Positions 17,132 to 26,044 of a stretch of 64,000 bases of DNA are shown piece after piece. Below the pieces are notes generated by a model. The model was not told where the DNA came from, searched no databases, and was given only the letters and a program-made list of their open reading frames with translations. Every line of letters starts with the position of its first letter. The first letter of the stretch is position 1. The stretch comes from UBA7378 sp049611805 (lineage in GTDB: Bacteria; Pseudomonadota; Alphaproteobacteria; RS24), in assembly GCA_049611805.1 (NCBI GenBank), contig JBMZAX010000001.1, positions 124,001 through 188,000 of the forward strand. Direction: 5' to 3'. The position numbers were made by a program, and so were the translations under genes.

Positions 17132-19102
17132 ATGGCAACGAAGAAAGCTGCAGAAAAAACAGAAGAAGTCGATACAGGTGACAGCCCGCTCATCGATATG
17201 AACAACCGGCAGGTCAAGCGGATGATCAAATCCGCCAAAGAGGTCGGTTTTGTAACATATGATGCGCTGAACGCTGTTTTGCCGCCGGAAGAGTTTACCT
17301 CCGAGCAGATTGAGGACATCATGTCCATGCTCTCGGAAATGGGCATTACGGTCGTCGAAAATGACGGCACGGATGACAATGACGACGACACGGCGGCGGC
17401 CAATGACGACAATGAAGCCGAGGCCGAAGACAGCACGACCGGCACCGCGGTCGCCAAAACCGCCAAAGCATCAACCGGTACCGACCGCACGGATGATCCG
17501 GTGCGCATGTATTTGCGCGAAATGGGGTCGGTGGAACTCTTGTCGCGCGAAGGCGAAATTGCCATTGCCAAGCGCATTGAGGCGGGCCGCGAGACCATGA
17601 TTGCAGGCTTGTGCGAAAGCCCGCTGACATTTCAGGCGATCATCATCTGGCGCGATGAATTGAACGAAGGCAAGGTTTTGCTGCGCGATATCATCGACCT
17701 TGATGCGACCTTCGCAGGCCCCGAAGCCAAAAAAATTGACCGCAGTGCCGAAGGTGCCGCGCCGCCGCCGTCGGGTGCGCCATCGGGCGAGGCCGAAGGC
17801 GAGCCGGATGAGGATGACGACGACAATGACAATAATCTGTCGCTGTCGGCCATGGAAATGGAACTGAAGCCGAAAGTGCTGGCAAGTTTCGATGTGATTG
17901 CGGGAACGTATAAAAAATTGCGCCGCCTGCAAGACCAAAGCGTTGAATTGCAGGCCAGCAATAAAGAGCTTTCAACCGCACAGCGCAATCGTCTGACGAA
18001 ATTAAGCTCCGAAGTTATTGACGAAGTAAAGGAATTGTCGCTCAACAATAACCGCATCGAGGCGCTTGTTGACCAGCTTTACACCATTAATAAGCGTTTG
18101 GTCGGTCTGGAAACGCGGCTGTGGCGGCTGGCCGACAAGGCCGGTGTCACGCGCGAAGATTTTCTGAAGCAATATCAGGGCAATGAATATGAGGCCAACT
18201 GGTCGCGCCGTGTCGGGCGCCTGACGGGCAAGGGCTGGAAAAACCTCATTCAGGACAATCGCAATGAGATTAAAGAGGTGCGCTCTGAAATTCAGGAGCT
18301 TGCCAATGAAACCGGGCTTGATATCAGCGAGTTCCGGCGCATTGTCCGTACCGTTCAAAAGGGCGAACGCGAAGCGCGCATTGCGAAAAAGGAAATGGTC
18401 GAAGCCAATTTGCGGCTCGTCATTTCGATTGCCAAGAAATACACCAATCGCGGCCTGCAATTTCTCGACCTCATTCAGGAAGGCAATATCGGCCTGATGA
18501 AGGCGGTCGACAAATTCGAGTATCGCCGCGGCTATAAATTCTCAACCTATGCGACCTGGTGGATCCGGCAGGCCATTACGCGCTCGATTGCCGATCAGGC
18601 GCGCACCATCCGCATTCCGGTGCATATGATCGAGACGATTAACAAGCTGGTGCGCACCTCGCGTCAGATGTTGCATGAATTTGGCCGCGAGCCGACGCCG
18701 GAAGAGCTGTCGGAGAAATTGTCCATGCCGCTTGAGAAAGTGCGCAAAGTGCTCAAAATCGCCAAGGAGCCGATAAGTCTTGAGACGCCGATTGGCGATG
18801 AAGAAGACAGCCAGCTTGGTGACTTTATCGAGGACAAAAACGCCATTTTGCCGATTGATGCGGCCATTCAGTCCAATTTGCGCGACACCACAACCCGCGT
18901 TCTGGCCTCTTTGACCCCGCGCGAAGAACGGGTTTTGCGCATGCGCTTCGGTATTGGCATGAACACCGACCACACGCTGGAAGAGGTGGGTCAGCAATTT
19001 TCCGTAACGCGCGAGCGCATTCGCCAGATTGAGGCAAAAGCGTTGCGCAAGCTGAAACACCCCAGCCGGTCGCGTAAATTGCGCAGTTTCCTGGATAATT
19101 AA
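17132..19102 (+). CDS. rpoD: RNA polymerase primary sigma factor (sigma-70)
   Basis: A 656-residue housekeeping sigma factor. After region 1.1 comes an acidic Asp/Asn/Glu-rich linker (~70-105) and a second acidic insert near 220-235 in the non-conserved region. Region 2 (~424-495) has NLRLVISIAKKYTNRGLQF and YATWWIRQAITRSIADQ. Region 4 (~615-645) has the TLEEVGQQFSVTRERIRQIEAK helix-turn-helix that reads the -35 element. The ATG at 17132 (MATKK) matches family N-termini and is preferred to an upstream GTG at 17108 that would overlap the dnaG stop. No strong Shine-Dalgarno is visible. Confidence 0.96.
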   Translation: MATKKAAEKTEEVDTGDSPLIDMNNRQVKRMIKSAKEVGFVTYDALNAVLPPEEFTSEQIEDIMSMLSEMGITVVENDGTDDNDDDTAAANDDNEAEAEDSTTGTAVAKTAKASTGTDRTDDPVRMYLREMGSVELLSREGEIAIAKRIEAGRETMIAGLCESPLTFQAIIIWRDELNEGKVLLRDIIDLDATFAGPEAKKIDRSAEGAAPPPSGAPSGEAEGEPDEDDDDNDNNLSLSAMEMELKPKVLASFDVIAGTYKKLRRLQDQSVELQASNKELSTAQRNRLTKLSSEVIDEVKELSLNNNRIEALVDQLYTINKRLVGLETRLWRLADKAGVTREDFLKQYQGNEYEANWSRRVGRLTGKGWKNLIQDNRNEIKEVRSEIQELANETGLDISEFRRIVRTVQKGEREARIAKKEMVEANLRLVISIAKKYTNRGLQFLDLIQEGNIGLMKAVDKFEYRRGYKFSTYATWWIRQAITRSIADQARTIRIPVHMIETINKLVRTSRQMLHEFGREPTPEELSEKLSMPLEKVRKVLKIAKEPISLETPIGDEEDSQLGDFIEDKNAILPIDAAIQSNLRDTTTRVLASLTPREERVLRMRFGIGMNTDHTLEEVGQQFSVTRERIRQIEAKALRKLKHPSRSRKLRSFLDN

Positions 19103-19130
19103 ATTTTGTTAGCACGGTGAGGAACATCTC

Positions 19131-19466
19131 ATGCAGTTGACTATGCTCAAGGCAAAAATTCATCGCGCGCGCGTGACGCAATGCGACATGAATTATGAAG
19201 GCTCTATTTCAATCGATCAGGATTGGCTGGATGAAGTTGGCATTTTGCCGAACGAACAGGTCGATGTGTTGAACATCAACACGGGCGCGCGTTTTACCAC
19301 CTATGCCATTAGCGCAGACCGCGGGTCGAAGACCATCGGCATAAACGGCGCGGCGGCAAGGCTAGCCCAGCCCGATGATCTGGTTATCATTCTGGCCTAT
19401 GCGCAAATGGATGAAGCGGCGGCACGCGCGCACAATCCCGTGGTCTTTCTTGCCGAAAACGCTTAA
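19131..19466 (+). CDS. panD: Aspartate 1-decarboxylase
   Basis: A 111-residue PanD precursor. The self-cleavage site is visible as Tyr22-Glu23-Gly24-Ser25; cleavage before Ser25 makes the pyruvoyl cofactor of the alpha chain. The family segments INTGARFTTYAI and GINGAAARLAQPDDLVII are also present. The enzyme decarboxylates L-aspartate to beta-alanine for pantothenate and CoA synthesis. GAGG lies ~9 bases before the start. The gene lies 28 bp after rpoD and 12 bp before a tRNA gene, so it may share transcripts with either. The C-terminal tail is ordinary in length. Confidence 0.95.
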   Translation: MQLTMLKAKIHRARVTQCDMNYEGSISIDQDWLDEVGILPNEQVDVLNINTGARFTTYAISADRGSKTIGINGAAARLAQPDDLVIILAYAQMDEAAARAHNPVVFLAENA

Positions 19467-19478
19467 AACGCTTCTTGG

Positions 19479-19555
19479 GGGCCTGTAGCTCAGTTGGTTA
19501 GAGCGAACCGCTCATAACGGTTTGGTCGCAGGTTCGAGTCCTGCCGGGCCCACCA
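19479..19555 (+). tRNA. tRNA with CAT anticodon, probably tRNA-Ile2
   Basis: A 77-base cloverleaf with encoded CCA. The acceptor stem is GGGCCTG/CGGGCCC with discriminator A. A D-loop with TAGCTCAGTTGGTTAGAG, an anticodon stem AACCG/CGGTT around loop CTCATAA (anticodon CAT), and a T-arm GCAGGTTCGAGTCCTGC are present. It is not the initiator, because the first pair is G-C. Between elongator Met and lysidine-modified Ile2, the TTGGTCGC variable-loop region resembles Ile2 tRNAs, so Ile2 is favoured. Its 3' half (19512-19555) overlaps, antisense, the end of the COG0523 GTPase frame. Confidence 0.93.
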
Positions 19556-20462
19556 TTTCCGCCATTTCAGCTTGTTTGAGGTCGTGTTCCAGCGCGTCGA
19601 GGTCGCATTTTCCCCGCACGGCGATAAATACAAGCTGCGGGGCGGCGCGCGTTGCCGGTGTCAGCTTCCAGTCCGTTTCCACAAGCTGAAGCCGATGCGT
19701 GCCCGTATGCCCCTTGGCACGCACCAGCTTTCCGGCATAAGCCCCCAGCAGGTTTTCCAGCACCGCAATATCGAGCGGATGTTGGGGCGAAACATAAATA
19801 TGCTCAAAAACCTCGCCCGCATTGACTGTTTCGGGCAAGGGCGTGCGTAAAGCTCTCGCAGTGCCTGATTGTGCCGCGTTTTGGGGCGATGCCAGCAACA
19901 GGCGCGCAAAATCGTCAATGCGGCCCGTATCCATAAAGGGTGCATCGGTCAGCGAGGCGATCAGCGCGCGCACGTCCGTGCCCTCATCAGCTGTCAGGTC
20001 GGTTTTGCTGAGCAGAACAAGGTCGGCCTGCGCCAATTGTCGTGTGACGAGCTTGCCGACAAATTTGTCATGGCGCTTTTTCGGCAGGGTGGTGCTGTCG
20101 GCCACCACAAATACGCCTGTGAGCAGCAGCCCCTCAATACCGGCACCGGCCAACGCAAGGCGCGCCGGTTCTCCGGCACCGCTGGCCTCGATCACCACCG
20201 CGTCGGGCGGGTGGGCGTCAGCCACCAGCATCATTAACTGGCTGGTCAGGTCTTCCTGCATCTGGCAACACGCGCACCCATTGGTCAGCGTAAGCGTCGT
20301 GCCGTCATGGTCGGCAATCAGTCCGGCGTCAATGTTCACCTTGCCGAGGTCATTGACGAGCACGGTCAGGCGGGCCCCGTGCGGTTCGCGCAACAGCCTG
20401 TTCACAAGGGTGGTTTTACCGGCCCCCAAATAGCCGCCCAAAATTGCAAGCGGAATGCTCAT
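19512..20462 (-). CDS. COG0523/CobW-family GTPase (putative metallochaperone)
   Basis: A 316-residue G3E GTPase. Walker A GGYLGAGKTT is at residues 9-18, the metal-binding CxCC motif (Cys63, Cys65, Cys66 in NGCACCQ) is intact, and the guanine-specificity SKTDL motif is in the middle. A CobW C-terminal domain follows. Such proteins deliver zinc, cobalt or other metals to client enzymes using GTP. It starts one base after the stop of a metal-dependent amidohydrolase, a possible client. There is no stop before the opposite-strand tRNA: the last ~14 residues, GPAGLEPATKPL and the residues before them, are encoded antisense to it and are probably not conserved. Confidence 0.85.
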   Translation of the reverse strand: MSIPLAILGGYLGAGKTTLVNRLLREPHGARLTVLVNDLGKVNIDAGLIADHDGTTLTLTNGCACCQMQEDLTSQLMMLVADAHPPDAVVIEASGAGEPARLALAGAGIEGLLLTGVFVVADSTTLPKKRHDKFVGKLVTRQLAQADLVLLSKTDLTADEGTDVRALIASLTDAPFMDTGRIDDFARLLLASPQNAAQSGTARALRTPLPETVNAGEVFEHIYVSPQHPLDIAVLENLLGAYAGKLVRAKGHTGTHRLQLVETDWKLTPATRAAPQLVFIAVRGKCDLDALEHDLKQAEMAEMVGPAGLEPATKPL

Positions 20463-20463
20463 C

Positions 20464-22107
20464 TCACGCGTCTTCCAAGGGGGCAAGCATGCCGCCAAAA
20501 ACCGTGCCCCAAATTTTTATGTCGCGTAAATCTTCCGGCGGCACCTCGAACGGGTCTTCTTCCAACACGGTGAAATCGGCGCGTTTGCCGGGCTGAAGCG
20601 TGCCAACCTCATGTTCCAGCCCCAGCACATAAGCCGCATCAATAGTGATGGCGCGCAAGGCCTGTTCAACGCTGACGCGCTCTTCCGACCCTACAATATC
20701 ACCGGCGACATTTTTGCGATTGACCGCCACCCATGCCGAGTTCAATGGCTGGGCGGGTGCCATTGTGTAGTCCGAATGCAGCGCAAAGGCGATGCCGTGG
20801 CGGCTCAGTGTTCCGGCGCGCGCCATCGTGTGCGCGCGGGCCGTGCCCAGCGCTTCGCGCGCATAAATGTCGCTTAATTCGTGCAGGTAATAAATATTTA
20901 CCGAAGCCAGCGCACCCAGATCTTTCATTCGACGGATTTGTTCGGGACGCGACAGCCCCAAATGCTCAATGGTGAAGCGGTGGTTCACGCGCGGTTTTTC
21001 AAATTGCAGTTTTTCCAGAACATCCAAAGCCAGTTCCAGTCCCAGATCGCCGGTGCAATGCACGTGTATTTTATAGCCCGCATGCCAGAACAGGCGCGCG
21101 GCGGCCTCGAAATTTTCCGGTACCATCAGCCATTCACCTTCATGGCCGTCGAGATATCCGGGTTCACCAACCATCATCAATTGCGAGAAAAACGCGCCAT
21201 CGGTGAACAGCTTGACATGGTCGGAGAAAAACAGCCGATCGGTGTTCAATTCCGGCAGGGTTTCGACAAATTTGCGCGTCTCCTCAAAATCACCGGTCGG
21301 CGTCAACGCCAGAATATTGGGGGTGTAATGAATGCGGAAGGGCGTGTCCGGTGTATCAAGACCGGCACATGCCGCCTGCCACTCCATGTCAAAATTGAAA
21401 ATGCCAATGCCCATATCGCCGACAAGCGTGTGGCCGCCAAAATGCGCCACCTGTTTCAAGCGCGCCATGCCGAGCCCGAAATGTTCGGGCGACATTAAAA
21501 CAGGATTGAGCGCGGCGATGGCGAGCCGCAAACCCGTTTCAAAAAATTTGCCCGCCGGCAGATCAATTTGCGGGTGCGTGGCGATGGCATCCGTTTCCAG
21601 ATTAAAATGTGCAAGTGCGGCCGAATTCATAATGACCTCGTGGAATGAGCGATGCCACACAATGACCGGTCGGTCCGGGCATATCGCATCAATATCGGGG
21701 CGGGTGATGTTGCCGTGCCAGTCGCGGTGATAGCCCCATGTGAAAAAGGGCGCGTCATTCGGTTCGCCCGCTTGGGAGGCGAGGGCTTCCAGATAGGCTT
21801 CGCGCGAGTCGACAGCCGGCGAGGTGCCCCATGGCAGTTTCCATTCCAGCGCCGTGATGAATTGCATCGGCAAAATCACGGATGCCATGCTGGGGTGCAA
21901 ATGCGGGTCAATAAAGCCCGGCATGATGATTTTATCTTCAAAGGTCGTGTCGATTGTATGGCGATAACGCTCAAGCCACGGGCTCAGGCTTTCAAGCGTG
22001 CCGACTTCAAGAATGGTGCCGTCACGCACGGCGACCGCCTGTCCAACCGGCTGGCTGGGCTCCATCGTATGAATTTTGCGCGCTGTGTAGACGATAAGAT
22101 CGCTCAT
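20464..22107 (-). CDS. YtcJ-type metal-dependent amidohydrolase
   Basis: A 547-residue amidohydrolase of the COG1574/YtcJ family. The first metal ligands are His69 and His71 in GFIDPHLHP. IHVHCTGDLG provides later His ligands of the TIM barrel, and the metal-site Asp is in LHSDYTM near the C-terminus. N- and C-terminal strands form the small beta-sandwich (VAVRDGTILEVG; LQPGKRADFTVLEEDPF). No signal peptide is evident, so it is probably cytoplasmic. Relatives hydrolyse cyclic amides, formamides or N-acyl compounds; the substrate here is unknown. It forms a tight operon with the COG0523 GTPase. Confidence 0.88.
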   Translation of the reverse strand: MSDLIVYTARKIHTMEPSQPVGQAVAVRDGTILEVGTLESLSPWLERYRHTIDTTFEDKIIMPGFIDPHLHPSMASVILPMQFITALEWKLPWGTSPAVDSREAYLEALASQAGEPNDAPFFTWGYHRDWHGNITRPDIDAICPDRPVIVWHRSFHEVIMNSAALAHFNLETDAIATHPQIDLPAGKFFETGLRLAIAALNPVLMSPEHFGLGMARLKQVAHFGGHTLVGDMGIGIFNFDMEWQAACAGLDTPDTPFRIHYTPNILALTPTGDFEETRKFVETLPELNTDRLFFSDHVKLFTDGAFFSQLMMVGEPGYLDGHEGEWLMVPENFEAAARLFWHAGYKIHVHCTGDLGLELALDVLEKLQFEKPRVNHRFTIEHLGLSRPEQIRRMKDLGALASVNIYYLHELSDIYAREALGTARAHTMARAGTLSRHGIAFALHSDYTMAPAQPLNSAWVAVNRKNVAGDIVGSEERVSVEQALRAITIDAAYVLGLEHEVGTLQPGKRADFTVLEEDPFEVPPEDLRDIKIWGTVFGGMLAPLEDA

Positions 22108-22217
22108 AATTTCCCCGCCAAAACCTGCCCCGATATTGTCCCGGTGCTTTCCTGTTGCTTCATGGTAGCAAAACGGGGCACTCTTTCAGCGTTAAATTAA
22201 TGTTGGGGGAGGGAGAA

Positions 22218-22637
22218 ATGGAACCTACAGCAATTTTACAACCCGTAATCGCCCTGGGCCTTTGGACCGGGGTCATGATGCTTTGGATGTATGCCACGCG
22301 TATTCCGGCCGTCGGTAATGCCGATATTCCTAATGACCAAATGGGCCATCCGGCCGGTATGCAATTGCTGCCTTCAGAGGTGCGGCGCATTGCAGATAAT
22401 TATAATCATCTGTTCGAACAACCGACCCTGTTTTACGCAATCGCAATTTCGATTGCCGTGCTGGGTCATGGTGACCAAACGGCTGTCACTTGCGCCTGGA
22501 CATTTGTTATTTTGCGGGTCGTGCATTCCTTGATTCAAAGCACGGTCAATGTCGTGATGTTGCGTTTCAGCATTTTCGTTCTGTCGTGGGTTGTCCTGCT
22601 CATCATGATGGTTCGTGAAGCATTGGTCATTTTCTAG
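22218..22637 (+). CDS. MAPEG-family integral membrane protein
   Basis: A 139-residue membrane protein with four predicted transmembrane helices (about 7-27, 62-80, 84-102 and 112-132). The second-helix region DNYNHLFEQPTLFYAIAI resembles the MAPEG signature, with an N-x-x-E/Q-x-P pattern. MAPEG proteins in eukaryotes handle glutathione and eicosanoids; bacterial members are mostly uncharacterised. The ATG at 22218 has GGGAGGGAG directly upstream and is preferred to an in-frame ATG at 22155. A strong rho-independent terminator follows the stop. Confidence 0.75.
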   Translation: MEPTAILQPVIALGLWTGVMMLWMYATRIPAVGNADIPNDQMGHPAGMQLLPSEVRRIADNYNHLFEQPTLFYAIAISIAVLGHGDQTAVTCAWTFVILRVVHSLIQSTVNVVMLRFSIFVLSWVVLLIMMVREALVIF

Positions 22638-22664
22638 ACCGACGCCATAATTGTGAAAGAGAAG

Positions 22665-22693
22665 CGGCTGCCCTTTGGGGCGGCCGTTTTTTT
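22665..22693 (+). terminator. Rho-independent terminator after the MAPEG gene
   Basis: A nine-pair stem CGGCTGCCC/GGGCGGCCG (one G-T pair) closes a four-base loop and is followed by seven T residues at 22687-22693. The T run touches the stop codon of the convergent small membrane-protein gene. Confidence 0.85.
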
Positions 22694-23039
22694 AGCGGTT
22701 AAAGATTGCGTAAATGCCGGCGGCTATCTCGCCCTCCAGCGGGAAAGACAACATGCCCATGACCGAATAGCCCAGCAGATACGGCATGAGGTAAAAGCGC
22801 GCCAGATAGAAAAACCACGCCACATAAAGCGGCACCAGCGGCGGCAGCAGAAATTGCGGGGTGATGGGGCTCCAAAGCCGAATAAGCGGGTCGGTGAGCC
22901 TCACAAAGGCTTTCATGAAGAAGAAGTCGGAATTTTCCGGCTGGAACAAGTTCATGGCCGTGCGCCCGATCAATGTCCACATCACCACGCCGAGGCCGTA
23001 ATCAATGATGATAACCCAAAGAGGGAAAGCTCCGGCCAT
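22692..23039 (-). CDS. Small hydrophobic membrane protein (YggT-like)
   Basis: A 115-residue protein with two or three hydrophobic helices (about 7-25, 58-80, 85-110). The segment VRLTDPLIRLWSPITPQFLLPPLVPLY, broken by prolines, resembles YggT-family proteins, where a helix is followed by a DP-x-x-R-x-x-PI pattern, but the match is not strong enough for a firm name. It lies 73 bp downstream of the SSS symporter on the same strand and may be transcribed with it. Function unknown. Confidence 0.5.
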   Translation of the reverse strand: MAGAFPLWVIIIDYGLGVVMWTLIGRTAMNLFQPENSDFFFMKAFVRLTDPLIRLWSPITPQFLLPPLVPLYVAWFFYLARFYLMPYLLGYSVMGMLSFPLEGEIAAGIYAIFNR

Positions 23040-23112
23040 AAGCGTTTACTCCTGTCGCGCGTAAAAAGACGGATGGCGCATGAAAGCACCACCCGTCTGA
23101 TTTTATGATGGA

Positions 23113-24927
23113 TTAATGCTCCTGTCCCAGAACGGTTTCCCCGCCCGGCACACGAATTTCATCAACCATTGCCTGTGTTTCGGCGTCAGGCTCTTCCGTG
23201 AGCAAGGAAACGACCACCATGGCGACGAGGCTGACGACCATGCCGACAATGCCGAAGCGCAAATGGTCAATGCCCAGCCATGGCTCCATGCCTGCGAAAC
23301 GCACCTGATAGAGATAAGCCGAGCCCGCAAGGAAGCCGAGGCCCATACCGGCGACCGCGCCCTGACGGTTGGCCCGTTTCCACCAGACACCAAGCACCAG
23401 CGGAAAAAACAGGCCCGAACACGCGAAACTGAACGCCCAGGCCACGGCGCCCAAAATGCTTGAGAGCTTGAGGCTGGCGACCAGCGCGCCACCGGCGCCG
23501 ATAATAATGAGCAGAACGCGCGCCACAATAAGGCGTGTGCGGGTATCGGCATTCGGGTCGATAATCTTGTAATAGAGATCATGCGACAAGGCATTGGCGA
23601 TGGCGAGCAACAGCCCGTCTGCCGTGGACATGGCCGCCGCCATGCCGCCTGCCGCGACCAAACCGGAGATGACATAAGGCAGACCTGCGATTTCCGGCGT
23701 TGCCAGCACAACAATGTCGCCGCGCATGAAGAACTCGTTAATCTGAAGCAGGCCGTCGCCATTGCTGTCTGAAATGGCGAGGAAGCCGACATTGCCCCAT
23801 TTCTGAATCCAGTCCAGCGTCTGCACTTCGGCAATCGACTTGCCGATAATGCCGGTTGCGAGGTTCGGGTCCATGATTTGCAGCTTGGTGAAGGTCGCCA
23901 GAGCCGGTGCCGTGAAATACAACAGGAAGATGAAAAACAGCGACCACACAACCGAGCGGCGCGCCTCGCGCACGGATGGTGTTGTGAAATAGCGCATCAG
24001 AATGTGCGGCAGCGAGGCCGTGCCCGCCATCAACACCAGAACCAGTGTCACGAATTTCCAGCTTGCCATGGCCGAGTCCGGTGCCGAGGCATGCGCGGTT
24101 GTGAGCGCGCGCAATCCGGCAAAGCTTTCTGTCGGCGTCAATGTGCCGACGCCTTGCAAGGCTTCCAATTCGCCAATGCGTTCAACCGCCGCGCCGTATG
24201 AAAATTGCGGGACGAGACCAAAGCCCTGCACATTGGACATCCAGAACACCGGCACCAGATAGGCGATAATCAGCACGATATACTGGGCAACTTGGGTCCA
24301 AGTTACCGCGCGCATGCCGCCAAGCATGGAACACAGCAAAATGCCGAGCAGACCAAACCAGACACCCAACTCAAACGGTATTTGCAGCGCGCGCGCCGCG
24401 ATGGTGCCGGTGGCGTTAATCTGCGCCGTGACATAAGTAAATGAGGCAACCACCAGCACGATGACCGCAAACAGCCGGGCCAGATTGCCGCCATAGCGCG
24501 TGCCGATGAAATCGGGCACCGTGTAGCAGCCGAATTTGCGCAAATAAGGCGCCAGCAGGGAGTTGACCAGCACATAGCCGCCCGTCCAGCCGACGATAAA
24601 GGCGAGATAGCCATAGCCGCCGAAATACACACCGCCCGCCATGGCGACAAATGACGCGCCCGACATCCAGTCGGCGGCGGTCGCCATGCCATTATACAAG
24701 GCCGGTACTTCGCGTCCGGCGACGTAATAGGCGTCAACCTGCATGGTGCGCGACAGCCAGCCAATGCCGGCATAAATCGCAATGGTAAAGGCAACGAAGA
24801 GAATGCCCAGCGTATCCGCCGACACGCCCATTTGCTCCAGCACCGCCATAAGGCCGATAAATACAATGAAGCCGCCCGTATAAAGGCCATAGACGCGCGG
24901 CAGATTGTCAATAAAACGTCCGTTCAT
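23113..24927 (-). CDS. Sodium:solute symporter (SSS family, VC_2705/ActP-like)
   Basis: A 604-residue polytopic membrane protein with about 13 predicted helices and a LeuT-type core typical of sodium/solute symporters. Recognisable parts are the N-terminal VDAYYVAGREVPALYNGMA, GGYGYLAFIVGWTGGYVL in TM2-TM3, and AAAMSTADGLLLAIANALSHDLY in the region that binds sodium. A ~90-residue loop after TM7 contains an EF-hand-like ISDSNGDGLLQINEF. The adjacent DUF4212 gene upstream is the usual small partner of the VC_2705 subgroup, which is thought to move short carboxylates such as acetate. The exact substrate cannot be read. Confidence 0.88.
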   Translation of the reverse strand: MNGRFIDNLPRVYGLYTGGFIVFIGLMAVLEQMGVSADTLGILFVAFTIAIYAGIGWLSRTMQVDAYYVAGREVPALYNGMATAADWMSGASFVAMAGGVYFGGYGYLAFIVGWTGGYVLVNSLLAPYLRKFGCYTVPDFIGTRYGGNLARLFAVIVLVVASFTYVTAQINATGTIAARALQIPFELGVWFGLLGILLCSMLGGMRAVTWTQVAQYIVLIIAYLVPVFWMSNVQGFGLVPQFSYGAAVERIGELEALQGVGTLTPTESFAGLRALTTAHASAPDSAMASWKFVTLVLVLMAGTASLPHILMRYFTTPSVREARRSVVWSLFFIFLLYFTAPALATFTKLQIMDPNLATGIIGKSIAEVQTLDWIQKWGNVGFLAISDSNGDGLLQINEFFMRGDIVVLATPEIAGLPYVISGLVAAGGMAAAMSTADGLLLAIANALSHDLYYKIIDPNADTRTRLIVARVLLIIIGAGGALVASLKLSSILGAVAWAFSFACSGLFFPLVLGVWWKRANRQGAVAGMGLGFLAGSAYLYQVRFAGMEPWLGIDHLRFGIVGMVVSLVAMVVVSLLTEEPDAETQAMVDEIRVPGGETVLGQEH

Positions 24928-24947
24928 ATCTATCTCCTACTCGGCCC

Positions 24948-25205
24948 CTATTCGGCAACGCCGCATTCGTCGTCAATTTTTTCCTGACGGCGCGTTGACA
25001 CATACAACAGCACGACAAAGGCAATGGGTGCGCCCTGTGCCGCCATGTAGAAGCCAAGCGGAAAGCCGAGGAACGAATAATTGTTCAGTTCGGCACCGAA
25101 CCAGTGAATGAAAAATGCGAAGAAAAACCAGATGCCCAAAGTGACAAATGTCAAATTGCGCGTACGCTGCCAGTGCGTTGCCGCACCGCTTTGTTGATCA
25201 GACAT
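24948..25205 (-). CDS. DUF4212 symporter small subunit
   Basis: An 85-residue protein with two transmembrane helices (about 18-38 and 51-70), with GIWFFFAFFIHWFGAELNNY and GFPLGFYMAAQGAPIAFVVL. This is the DUF4212 family, nearly always encoded just before an SSS symporter as here (20 bp gap). It is presumed to assemble with or stabilise the transporter. The tail is short, charged and cytoplasmic. Confidence 0.88.
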   Translation of the reverse strand: MSDQQSGAATHWQRTRNLTFVTLGIWFFFAFFIHWFGAELNNYSFLGFPLGFYMAAQGAPIAFVVLLYVSTRRQEKIDDECGVAE

Positions 25206-25333
25206 GAATTACTCCCTCTTGGTGGAACGGAAATACTCCCCGCCCCAAAGCATTATCGGAAGGCCCGACAATCGTGGTAATGTTAATTAAGGTTTTCGAG
25301 CCGTTCAATCACAAATCAGTCGAAAGCGCATCC

Positions 25334-26044
25334 ATGCTCAAAAATATCGGCAATTATTTTGGTGCGATGGTCGCAAGTTTCAGGTTCTGGGCCAAACCCG
25401 CGCCGATTGACGATTTTGCGACGCTGGCCGATTTCTGTTTCGCCCAATCCACCCATATCGCGCAGACCACGCTTTATGGTTATTTGCGAACGCGGGCCGG
25501 CCTTCAACATTTCAATCTGTTCACGGATGAAACCTTCGTCGACATGCTGCGTCCGGCGCGTTCGCGCCTCATTCTTGTCTGTGTTGACGATTTGGCGCTC
25601 TATTGTGCGGCGGTTATCGGTGCGCGCACGGGGCTTTCACCCGCACAAATGCAGGCGCAGGCCACGCAAATTATGGATGCCGCCATTGACCGGCTTGCCG
25701 ATGCCGACCTGCCTGATGATGAGTTAAAGGCGTATGCGCGCGATTTTGCCGCGCGCAGCAAGCTGGTGAACTGGTCGGCACGGGCCGAGCCCGAACATGG
25801 CTTTGAGCGTTCCCCGCAAGCCCTGATTGAGCTGGCGCCGATTATCGACATGCTGAAGGAGCTTGACCACGAGATTGTCGTCAACTCCATGCGCTTCAAA
25901 TGGCGCGGTGTGCGGGCCGCTTTTATCCAGCGGCTGGACGCGGATACGCTGGTTGCCAGAGCGGGTCTCGACATGGCAGAACATGGCATGGCAAAACAGA
26001 GCGGGAAAAAGCGCGCTGACGGGCGCACCACGCAGGCGGGCTAA
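25334..26044 (+). CDS. Conserved hypothetical protein upstream of ettA
   Basis: A 236-residue soluble, mostly helical protein without a domain I can name. Recognisable segments are AQTTLYGYLRTRAGLQHFNLFTD and the C-terminal VVNSMRFKWRGVRAAFIQRLD. Similar proteins of unknown function appear in other alphaproteobacteria with an N-terminus like MLKNIGNYFG, which is why the ATG at 25334 is chosen. In-frame alternatives are GTG 25274 and ATG 25280, and none has a strong ribosome site. The stop is 16 bp before ettA, so the pair is probably co-transcribed. A role connected with translation is only a guess from position. Confidence 0.6.
   Translation: MLKNIGNYFGAMVASFRFWAKPAPIDDFATLADFCFAQSTHIAQTTLYGYLRTRAGLQHFNLFTDETFVDMLRPARSRLILVCVDDLALYCAAVIGARTGLSPAQMQAQATQIMDAAIDRLADADLPDDELKAYARDFAARSKLVNWSARAEPEHGFERSPQALIELAPIIDMLKELDHEIVVNSMRFKWRGVRAAFIQRLDADTLVARAGLDMAEHGMAKQSGKKRADGRTTQAG

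Noticed and set aside
17092..17598. 168-codon minus-strand ORF opposite rpoD
   Set aside because: Its Ser/Val-rich low-complexity product is the antisense of the acidic RpoD linker; rpoD is certain.
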